Assembly (NCBI GenBank): GCA_905233135.1
Contig: CAJOCQ010000021.1
Location: 1-36,802 of the forward strand
Length of the DNA stretch: 36,802 nt
Reading direction: 5' to 3'
From: an uncultured Selenomonadaceae bacterium
Lineage (GTDB): Bacteria > Bacillota > Negativicutes > Selenomonadales > Selenomonadaceae
Shown: positions 9,301-16,231 of the stretch, one piece after another
Layout of the letters: the number at the start of each line of letters is the position of its first letter
Position numbering within the stretch: position 1 is the stretch's first letter
Notes under the pieces: generated by a model
The model's input: the letters and a program-made list of their open reading frames with translations, nothing else
Database searches by the model: none
Told to the model about the DNA's origin: nothing
Program-made: the position numbers and the translations under genes

Positions 9301-9982
9301 TGTGTCCTATTTCGTGAAACATAACCGCTCCAATATCGGCACCGAGCATATATAGAGGTGTAGGACTTGCATAATAAACCGGTTTAATAAAACCGTAACC
9401 GCCGTCGTTTGATACATCAAGTGCTAAATATTGCCCTATTATAATTCTGCCAAATGCAGTATTATCATTTGAAGATGCGTTTAGATTTTCCATATTTATA
9501 ATAAAATCGTCAATATCATCATACTGCGTCACATTTTGCCCGCTTTGAAAAATTTCTTTAAAAAGATTTGGATTTGTTGTATCGGTTCCGTTTATGAGTG
9601 ATAAAGGCGTTGCGCCGGCATTTGCTTCACTATAGGTTCCGACAAAATATTGAGCGGGTTGAGAAATATTTGCGCCGGGACCTAAAATTTCTGCCCACCA
9701 TTTAAAAGCTTCATTCAAGCGGGTTTTAATGTCATTCGTCAAATCGTAATTAAGCCCGTGAATTGTATTTCTCAACTCATTTTGCATACCATCGTTAAAA
9801 AGCATTGCTCTTTTTGCGGTGTAATCGCTTGCGCCGTAATATTTTACATTGAAAATCGTTTTGCCGTCCCAATCAATATTAAATTGTTCGACAGCTTCAG
9901 CATTTACGCCGCTTAAACAAATTCCCGCCGCAACGGTTGCAATTATTGCTTTTTTCTTCCTTGCCGATAAAAATTTCTTCAT
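6310..9982 (-). pseudogene. Autotransporter 1 with metalloprotease-like passenger, frameshifted in the beta-barrel
   Basis: This is a type V secreted protein. It has a signal peptide (lysine-rich, then AIIATVAAGICLSGVNAEA), an N-terminal protease-like domain with HEIGH (residues 223-227), a later SH at 364 and a Met-turn-like MMSH (371-374), and a repetitive beta-helix passenger. A C-terminal barrel follows. The ATG at 9982 has AAGGAG 8 bases upstream; the GTG three codons earlier overlaps that site. The frame runs to 6581 but leaves the barrel frame near 6767. Compared with the neighbouring paralogue, the ten bases at 6761-6770 replace three, a net gain of seven. Removing one A restores a reading through GEYKRNLTPEKIW to the terminal VMLRKIW at 6310. 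As written, the last roughly 150 barrel residues are replaced by a nonsense tail, so outer-membrane insertion should fail. Recent mutation, phase variation and assembly error remain open. Confidence 0.8.
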
Positions 9983-10049
9983 TATCTTCACTCCTTGAAA
10001 AATTTTCAGAAAATATCCTCAAATTTATTATATGCACGTTGTCAAATTT

Positions 10050-13000
10050 TTACCAAACTTTCCTGAGCATAACGGAGGCGGTTAAATCTTTATCGTGACT
10101 GCCCTTTTGCCAGCCGACATCGCCGCCTAAAATCCAGCCGCCTTTGAAATGATTTTCGCCGCCTATAGATAAAATAAAGTGCGTTTTGTCCTGATTATTT
10201 TTCAGCGTGTAGAAATTATTATTATTCCCTTCGTACGAAAAATTTAATTCGGGATCCGCGCCCGTGAAGGCGTGCTTGACGCCAATTCGCGCCGCGTAAC
10301 TTCCATTTGCCAACACGCGCTTAAATTCAACTCCTAAAGTTCCCGCAAAATAGCCGTTGCTTTTTGAATTAACTTGCTGGTTGTAAATGCCCGCGCCCGT
10401 CTCGTTGTAAGCTTTTTGTTTCAAGCGCGAATACTGCAAATTTACAAAAGGACTTACGCTCCAAATTTTTTCGGGCGTCAAGTTGCGTTTGTATTCGCCG
10501 TTTGCCTCCGCGCCGAGCCCCAACGCAGAAATTGAACGGTTTAATTTGTTGCGAACTTTGCCCGCGTCAATATAAATGAAAGCGTCGTCAACTTCATTAT
10601 GATAACCGCCGTAAAGCCCGCCGCGCGTGTCGTAAGCACTGCCGCCGCTGTTATCGCTTGCAAGGCTTGTAGCATTGTAACTTACAAAAAGCCCTGCACG
10701 CCAATTTTCGCCAAAAGCTCTGTCATAGCCGCCGCTGATTGCCGAGCCGTGATAATTTGCGCCGCCTTTCAGTTCGCCCCAATTCTTGGTAAATTTTACC
10801 CAAAAATTATTTTCGGCAGTTTCGTTATAATTCGCACTGACGCCCATTAAAATATTTTCGTCTTCGCCGTCAGCAAAATTATTTGCGCCAACATTGAAAT
10901 TTACAACGTTGCTTGAAAAGGCGGTGTTCAATCTGTCAGAAATAACGCGATTTGCAACGGTGCTTTGCTGCGCGGCTGAAAGTAATTGCGCGGCGTCATT
11001 GTTGCCAATTTGAGAAAGTGCGCGCCCCGCGTTTTCTGAATCCAAATTATAAATTGCCAAAAGTTCAGATTTTCTGTCGTCATTTGTTAAAGCGGTTGAC
11101 ATATTTTTTACGGCGTTGAAAATGTTATTTGCAGTTTTGGCGGTGTAAGTAATTTTGTTATCGGAAATTTCGCCGTAACCATTGAGCAAGCCTGAAATTT
11201 TTTCGGGATTGTCAACAGTATTTGCAAGGTCGCCGGTAATATTATTTTGAGCAGCCAAAATTTCTGCAGTTTCATCGGGCAAAACATTTTTTGAAATGAC
11301 GGTGGAGCCGTCAACATTCGCCGCGCCGTTGACAGAAATTTTGCCCGCCTCGTCAGTCAAAGTACCGTCCGAAATTAAATCGCCGTTAATTTCAACGCCG
11401 CTAATTGTGCCGTGATTGTAAAATTTGCCCGTTGTATCGTCATTAAAACCTTCAGCCAAATTTGCGCTCATATCATTTACAGTATAAGTGCCGCCGAAAA
11501 GTCCCGCGCCCTGCGCGACGTTGACATTGATAACATCAGCCGCACCGCCGTAAATTAAATTATTGCCCGTAACATTCAGCTTTATATTATCCGCGCCGCT
11601 GATATTGCCGCTGTAAGCCATTGTTGAATTAAAATTTAAATTCGTCACAAGGTCGGGGATATATTTATTGTAAACGTATTCGCCGCCGTTGTACTGCAAT
11701 TTCAACGGGTTTATTTCTGTTGAATCACTTTCAGAAAAAATCCCGTCGTCCTCTGAAAAATGTTTCCAATCTGAAATAATGTTGCCGTTAATTTCCGCGC
11801 CGCTGTTGACGTTGATATTTTTAACAAGGGCGTTTTTGCCGATATAAATTGCATTTTCGCCGCCCGTAATTTTGCCCGAAATATTAAAATCAGTAACCTG
11901 TTCGCCGTTCAATTCGTCCTCCGAAGAGTTATAGGTGTCGTTGTCCATATCGTTTAAAGTTAAATTTTTAGCTGAAGTAATACTGCCTGTCAACTCGTCA
12001 ACTCTACGCCTGTAGCGAATGTAGGAGCCGCGATAATCATCAAATGCGCCGTTGGAAGAGGAGCCGAAATTAAATTCAACAGCATTGCCGCCTTCGCCCG
12101 TTGCAGTTACAGTGCCTTCAAGATTTAAATTTTGTTTGCGCCCGTAAGAAATTAAAACGCCTTTGCCGCGTAAGCCGTCCGCGTGAATTTCTGTATTTTC
12201 GGGAATGTTTAAAGTATTGCCTTCGCCGTCAATCCTTACGCCGACTGCGCCCGTGCCGCGCGTTAAAATATTTGCGGCTTGCGTAACGTTATTATTTGCG
12301 CCGTAAATGTGCAAGCCAATTCCCAACGGCACTTGGCTATAATCCGAAGTATAAGCCGTGCCGTCTTCATTCCTTGCAAAAAATCCTTGAGTGTTTGTGA
12401 TAGTGCCGCCGTTGCCGTAAATCGAATAGCCGAAATAAGCTTTTCTGTCAATATCGTAACCTAAATCTTGCATAGCTGCCAATTCAACTTCCATAAACGA
12501 GGTATAGTTGGTGTAAGAGCGGTGGCTCATCATTCCCGCCGTCTGCAAGTGCGAGCCTTCAAATATCAAGCCGTCCTCATCTTTTTCCCAACCGTTTACA
12601 GGCAAGCCCGAAATTCCGTTAAAAGTTGCGCCGTCAAGCACTTCAGTTACATTATCGCCAACAAAATATGCAAAGTTGTCTTTATCAACAATAAAATAAT
12701 CCGATTCAACAGCGGCGGGATTTTTTTCCTTCAAAATGTTAAAGCCTTCAGTAGATAAAATCATCATACCGGGTTTGGCGTAATTGCCGTTTTTGTCTGT
12801 AAGGTGAAAAGTCCAAAAATTTTTACCTGTTAAATCTTCAGGAATTTTCATTACAATAAATTTATTTTCGCCGTAAGTAACGGGGTCTTCGTCCGGCTCA
12901 ATAATATTTCCGTCCCAATCGCTTCTTTCGCTAATCAGTTCAATCCCGAGCGCGTGTCCGAGTTCATGGCGAAAACAGCCGACAAAATCCGCCGCCTGTT

Positions 13001-13604
13001 CGTTCGTCGGTAAAACTGTATCATTATCAATCCACCAGCCGTCAATAGCGTCGTTACGATTTGCGCCCAAATATTGCCCGATGTTAATCATCGAAACTGA
13101 ATAATCGCCGTCAGAAATTATTTCTTTGATAGAATTTTTAATTTCATCAGTAAACGCTTCAGCATCATAAATATCTGCATCAATTTGATTTTCCGCCAAA
13201 AGTTTTACATTGACAGAATTTAGATTTTTTCTGCTTTGCAACATTTGTAAAACGTAATTATCATTAACACTTTCGTTATTACTGAAACTGTATGTTAAAG
13301 CATCTGCGTTTTGAAAATTTGCCCGCGTAGCAACCATAATTTGCCACGAAGAAGAATATTTTGAGCGCGGAGCTATAATTCCGCTCCAATATGAAGTTGA
13401 AGATTTTACAGCGTTTCTAAGCGCATCTGACAAAGTGTATTGCGCCGAAAATTCGCCCTCGTTGAAAAATTCAAATTCTGCAAACTTTTCGCCGTTGTAG
13501 TATAAATAATCAGTATCTGATGCAAAAACCGAATTGCCAAAAGTAAAACTCATAGCCGCCGCCAATATTACGGTTTTCTTTTTTGATGACAGAAAAATTT
13601 TCAC
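10050..13604 (-). CDS. Autotransporter 2 with metalloprotease-like passenger (intact paralogue)
   Basis: This 1184-residue surface protein has a signal peptide (MKIFLSSKKKTVILAAAMSF, ending near FASD). The protease-like domain has HELGH at 213-217, SH at 352 and MMSH at 358-361, then VELAAMQDLGYDID. A long asparagine- and glycine-rich beta-helix passenger follows (about 390-880), and then an autotransporter barrel ending in VMLRKVW, with the usual terminal aromatic residue. The GTG at 13604 is preferred because GGAG lies 8 bases upstream; TTG at 13610 is only 3 bases from it. It is a tandem paralogue of the gene at 6310-9982. The barrels are nearly identical while the N-terminal thirds are clearly diverged. 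The likely role is a surface or released zinc protease or adhesin. The substrate is unknown. Confidence 0.88.
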   Translation of the reverse strand: MKIFLSSKKKTVILAAAMSFTFGNSVFASDTDYLYYNGEKFAEFEFFNEGEFSAQYTLSDALRNAVKSSTSYWSGIIAPRSKYSSSWQIMVATRANFQNADALTYSFSNNESVNDNYVLQMLQSRKNLNSVNVKLLAENQIDADIYDAEAFTDEIKNSIKEIISDGDYSVSMINIGQYLGANRNDAIDGWWIDNDTVLPTNEQAADFVGCFRHELGHALGIELISERSDWDGNIIEPDEDPVTYGENKFIVMKIPEDLTGKNFWTFHLTDKNGNYAKPGMMILSTEGFNILKEKNPAAVESDYFIVDKDNFAYFVGDNVTEVLDGATFNGISGLPVNGWEKDEDGLIFEGSHLQTAGMMSHRSYTNYTSFMEVELAAMQDLGYDIDRKAYFGYSIYGNGGTITNTQGFFARNEDGTAYTSDYSQVPLGIGLHIYGANNNVTQAANILTRGTGAVGVRIDGEGNTLNIPENTEIHADGLRGKGVLISYGRKQNLNLEGTVTATGEGGNAVEFNFGSSSNGAFDDYRGSYIRYRRRVDELTGSITSAKNLTLNDMDNDTYNSSEDELNGEQVTDFNISGKITGGENAIYIGKNALVKNINVNSGAEINGNIISDWKHFSEDDGIFSESDSTEINPLKLQYNGGEYVYNKYIPDLVTNLNFNSTMAYSGNISGADNIKLNVTGNNLIYGGAADVINVNVAQGAGLFGGTYTVNDMSANLAEGFNDDTTGKFYNHGTISGVEINGDLISDGTLTDEAGKISVNGAANVDGSTVISKNVLPDETAEILAAQNNITGDLANTVDNPEKISGLLNGYGEISDNKITYTAKTANNIFNAVKNMSTALTNDDRKSELLAIYNLDSENAGRALSQIGNNDAAQLLSAAQQSTVANRVISDRLNTAFSSNVVNFNVGANNFADGEDENILMGVSANYNETAENNFWVKFTKNWGELKGGANYHGSAISGGYDRAFGENWRAGLFVSYNATSLASDNSGGSAYDTRGGLYGGYHNEVDDAFIYIDAGKVRNKLNRSISALGLGAEANGEYKRNLTPEKIWSVSPFVNLQYSRLKQKAYNETGAGIYNQQVNSKSNGYFAGTLGVEFKRVLANGSYAARIGVKHAFTGADPELNFSYEGNNNNFYTLKNNQDKTHFILSIGGENHFKGGWILGGDVGWQKGSHDKDLTASVMLRKVW

Positions 13605-13716
13605 TTTCAAAACTCCTACAAAAAATTTTTATAATTTTAACAAGGCGGTATGAAATAAATCTGAAGTGCAGGATAATTTTCAACAACTGCGAATTTAACA
13701 GCGGGTGATTTTTTTA

Positions 13717-14343
13717 ATGATAGCAGTGATAGATTACGGCGTTGGGAATTTGTACAGCGTCGAAAAGGCGTTAAAATTTGTCGGCGGCGAAGTGAAAGTT
13801 ACATCGAGCGCGGCAGATTTAAAGAACGCCGATAAATTGGTTTTGCCGGGCGTGGGGGCATTCGGCGATTGTATGAAAAATCTTGCGTCAACGGGTTTAA
13901 TTCCGACAATCTTTGAACAAGTTTTAATTCATAAGCCGCTGTTGGGAATTTGCGTAGGGTTGCAAATTTTGTTTGAATCCAGCGAAGAATCCCCTAACGT
14001 CAAAGGGCTTGGAATTTTCAAGGGCGAAATAAAAAAAATTCGCGCAGGCAATTTAAAAATTCCGCATATGGGCTGGAACTCAATCGAAATTGGCAGAAAA
14101 AATAATCTGATAAAATTCGGCGCGTCAAAAATTTTTGCGGGGCTTGAGGGGAAAAATTATTTTTATTTTGTGCACAGCTACCACGCCGCGCCCTCGAATG
14201 CAGATATTGTTACTGCAACTACAGATTACGGCGAAAAAGTTACGGCGGCGGTGGAACTCGGAAATATTTTTGCAACGCAATTCCACCCCGAAAAATCCGG
14301 CGATGTCGGATTAAAGGTTTTAAAAAATTTTGTGGAGCTTTAA
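13717..14343 (+). CDS. hisH: Imidazole glycerol phosphate synthase, glutaminase subunit HisH
   Basis: HisH supplies ammonia from glutamine to HisF in the fifth step of histidine synthesis. The 208-residue class I amidotransferase has the nucleophile Cys79 in GICVGLQ, and the His190/Glu192 pair in QFHPEKSG completes the triad. The N-terminus MIAVIDYGVGNLYSVEKAL is typical. The ATG at 13717 fits the family length; an in-frame GTG at 13705 would add four residues and leave no site. A weak GGTGA lies about 8 bases upstream. It is the first of three his genes in functional order, and its partner hisF is two genes downstream. Confidence 0.97.
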   Translation: MIAVIDYGVGNLYSVEKALKFVGGEVKVTSSAADLKNADKLVLPGVGAFGDCMKNLASTGLIPTIFEQVLIHKPLLGICVGLQILFESSEESPNVKGLGIFKGEIKKIRAGNLKIPHMGWNSIEIGRKNNLIKFGASKIFAGLEGKNYFYFVHSYHAAPSNADIVTATTDYGEKVTAAVELGNIFATQFHPEKSGDVGLKVLKNFVEL

Positions 14344-14410
14344 AAATTTTTTGCAGATTGAGTTTAATATTAATTTTTTTATTTTTATAAATGCAAAGGA
14401 AGTGTTGGCA

Positions 14411-15136
14411 ATGTTGATTTTACCGGCGATTGATATTTTGGACGGAAATGCAGTGCGCTTGACGCAAGGCGATTTTAACAAGGAGTACAAATATTCGCGT
14501 TATCCCGAAGAAACCGCGCTTGAATGGCAGGAGGCGGGCGCAAAATTTTTGCACGTGGTAGATTTGGACGGCGCGAAGAAGGGCGCGTTGGCTAATATTT
14601 TCACGATAAAAAGAATTATCGACAATATCAGTATTCCAATAGAAGTTGGCGGCGGTATTCGCAAAATGAGCGATATTGATAACCTGCTGGATATTGGAGT
14701 GGAGCGCGTGATAATAGGCAGCGCGGCAGTTGAAGACCCTGGTTTTGTAAGGGACGCGGCGGAAAATTTCGGCGACCAAGTTGTAATTGGAATTGACGCG
14801 CGCGACGGAATTGTTGCAGTTCACGGCTGGTGCGATTCGGGCGAAATGGAAGCTACAGAATTGGCGGCGCGTATTGGCGACTTTGGAATTTCCACAATTA
14901 TTTTTACAGATATTGCGCGGGACGGAATGTTGAAAGGGATTGACGCGGAAAAAGTTGCACAAATTGCAAAATTCGCGGGAATTAATGTTATAGCGTCGGG
15001 CGGCGTTACTTCGCTTGAAGATATACGCGCCCTTAAAAAGCACGAAAATGAAGGAATTATCGGCGCAATTATCGGCAAAGCTCTTTATGAAGGCGTCATC
15101 GATTTTTCCGAAGCGTTGAAAATTGCGGAAGAATAG
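14411..15136 (+). CDS. hisA: Phosphoribosylformimino-5-aminoimidazole carboxamide ribotide isomerase HisA
   Basis: HisA is the (beta-alpha)8-barrel isomerase that opens the ribose ring of ProFAR to give the substrate of HisF. The 241-residue product begins MLILPAIDILDGNAVRL, with catalytic Asp8, and has the second-half motif VIGIDARDG with the other catalytic Asp. Both phosphate-binding loops are visible (EVGGGIRK and ASGGV). The ATG at 14411 is preceded by AGGAAG about 8 bases away. It follows hisH after 67 bases and precedes hisF, the usual clustering. A 7-bp-period repeat begins at its stop codon. Confidence 0.97.
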   Translation: MLILPAIDILDGNAVRLTQGDFNKEYKYSRYPEETALEWQEAGAKFLHVVDLDGAKKGALANIFTIKRIIDNISIPIEVGGGIRKMSDIDNLLDIGVERVIIGSAAVEDPGFVRDAAENFGDQVVIGIDARDGIVAVHGWCDSGEMEATELAARIGDFGISTIIFTDIARDGMLKGIDAEKVAQIAKFAGINVIASGGVTSLEDIRALKKHENEGIIGAIIGKALYEGVIDFSEALKIAEE

Positions 15137-15189
15137 GTATCAGGTATCAGGCGGCAGGTTTCAGAAAATTACTAACACCTAACACCTAA
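15135..15189. repeat. Degenerate 7-bp-period intergenic repeat, copy 1
   Basis: After hisA come AGGTATC-type heptamers on the plus strand (AGGTATC, AGGTATC, AGGCGGC, AGGTTTC). Then come oppositely oriented CTAACAC heptamers (CTAACAC, CTAACAC, CTAAAAA). The two arms can form an imperfect hairpin. Related arrays occur at 20804, 24760 and 31996. Confidence 0.65.
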
Positions 15190-15219
15190 AAAAATCGACC
15201 AAAGGGAGATTTTTTTCCA

Positions 15220-15978
15220 ATGCTGACAAAAAGAATAATCCCCTGCCTTGACGTAAAAAGCGGGCGGGTTGTAAAAGGTACAAATTTTGTAGGACTGCGC
15301 GACGCGGGCGACCCTGTCGAACTTGCCAAAAAGTATGACGAAGAACGCGCGGACGAATTGGTTTTTCTTGATATAACGGCGTCGCACGAAGGGCGCGGTA
15401 CAATGGTTGAAGTTGCAAAAAATTGCGCGGCGCAAGTTTTTATTCCCTTCACTGTCGGCGGCGGGATTCGCACTGTTGACGATATGCGCGTTATGTTAAA
15501 GGCGGGCGCAGATAAAATTTCTGTAAACAGTGCCGCCATAAAAAATCCCGCGCTGATTTCCGAAGGCGCAAAAAAATTCGGCAGTCAATGCATAGTGTTG
15601 GCGGTTGACGCCAAAAATTGCGGCGAAGATAAATGGGAAGTTTACATTAACGGCGGCAGAACTCCTACAGGCTTAGATTGTTTGGAATGGATAAAAAAAG
15701 GCGTTGCACTCGGCGCGGGCGAAATTCTTTTGACAAGTATGGACGCCGACGGCACCAAAGACGGTTATGACATTCCATTAACTCGCGCAGTTTCTGAAGC
15801 GGTTAATGTTCCCGTCATTGCAAGCGGCGGCGCGGGTGAACTTGAACATTTTTTGAAAGTTTTGCTTGACGGCAAGGCGGACGCTGTTTTGGCGGCGTCA
15901 GTTTTCCATTACGGCAAATATACCATTCGACAAGTTAAAGATTATCTAAAAAAATACGGCGTTGAAGTCAGATTTTAA
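15220..15978 (+). CDS. hisF: Imidazole glycerol phosphate synthase, cyclase subunit HisF
   Basis: HisF uses HisH-derived ammonia to convert PRFAR to imidazole glycerol phosphate and AICAR. The 252-residue barrel begins [20 protein letters not shown], with catalytic Asp11, and the second catalytic aspartate is Asp130 in VLAVDAKN. The phosphate loops FTVGGGIRT and ASGGAG are intact. The ATG at 15220 has AGGGAG upstream. A strong terminator follows the stop, so the plus-strand transcription unit hisH-hisA-hisF ends here. The other his genes are not in the window. Confidence 0.97.
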   Translation: MLTKRIIPCLDVKSGRVVKGTNFVGLRDAGDPVELAKKYDEERADELVFLDITASHEGRGTMVEVAKNCAAQVFIPFTVGGGIRTVDDMRVMLKAGADKISVNSAAIKNPALISEGAKKFGSQCIVLAVDAKNCGEDKWEVYINGGRTPTGLDCLEWIKKGVALGAGEILLTSMDADGTKDGYDIPLTRAVSEAVNVPVIASGGAGELEHFLKVLLDGKADAVLAASVFHYGKYTIRQVKDYLKKYGVEVRF

Positions 15979-15985
15979 ATAACTA

Positions 15986-16024
15986 AAAAACCCCGTACAG
16001 TTCAAAAACTGCGCGGGGTTTTTG
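15986..16024 (+). terminator. Rho-independent terminator of the hisHAF unit
   Basis: A 12-bp stem with one mismatch (CCCCGTACAGTT pairing with AACTGCGCGGGG) around a CAAA loop is followed by TTTTTG. It starts about 10 bases after the hisF stop codon. Confidence 0.9.
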
Positions 16025-16031
16025 TTTTAAT

Positions 16032-16157
16032 TTGTACAGAAAAATTTTTGTGCTATAAATACGACGTCAAGCCGAGATTAAGCGTAACTAATCGAGGCAA
16101 AAAAACGAAAGCCCCTCCGCGATTATCCAACTCTCGCTTCGGGGCTTTTCGTTTTGG
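16032..16157 (+). ncRNA. Candidate small RNA with own promoter and terminator
   Basis: The plus strand shows TTGTAC (16032-16037), a 16-base spacer and TATAAA (16054-16059). From a start near 16066 the transcript would run about 90 bases. It would end in a long hairpin: CGAAAGCCCC pairs with GGGGCTTTTCG around an inner GCGA/TCGC stem, with T-rich sequence after it. The hairpin is symmetrical enough to terminate the minus-strand permease-kinase gene as well, which ends at 16232. No open reading frame of note is inside. It could be only a bidirectional terminator with a chance promoter upstream. Confidence 0.4.
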
Positions 16158-16231
16158 TGTAACCTTATGTTCGACATTTTATTAATCTCAAGTTGCTTTA
16201 ACATATTAGCACAAGAAAAAATTTTTGCAAG

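Noticed and set aside
10027..10045. TTGACA followed by TATAAT on the minus strand before autotransporter 1
   Set aside because: The two hexamers are only 7 bases apart, so they cannot be one sigma-A promoter; each alone may be a half of a weaker one.
14420..15043. A 207-codon open frame on the minus strand opposite hisA
   Set aside because: It lies wholly antisense to a clear hisA gene, has no ribosome binding site, and its composition (many Asn, Arg, Phe) is that of a shadow frame.
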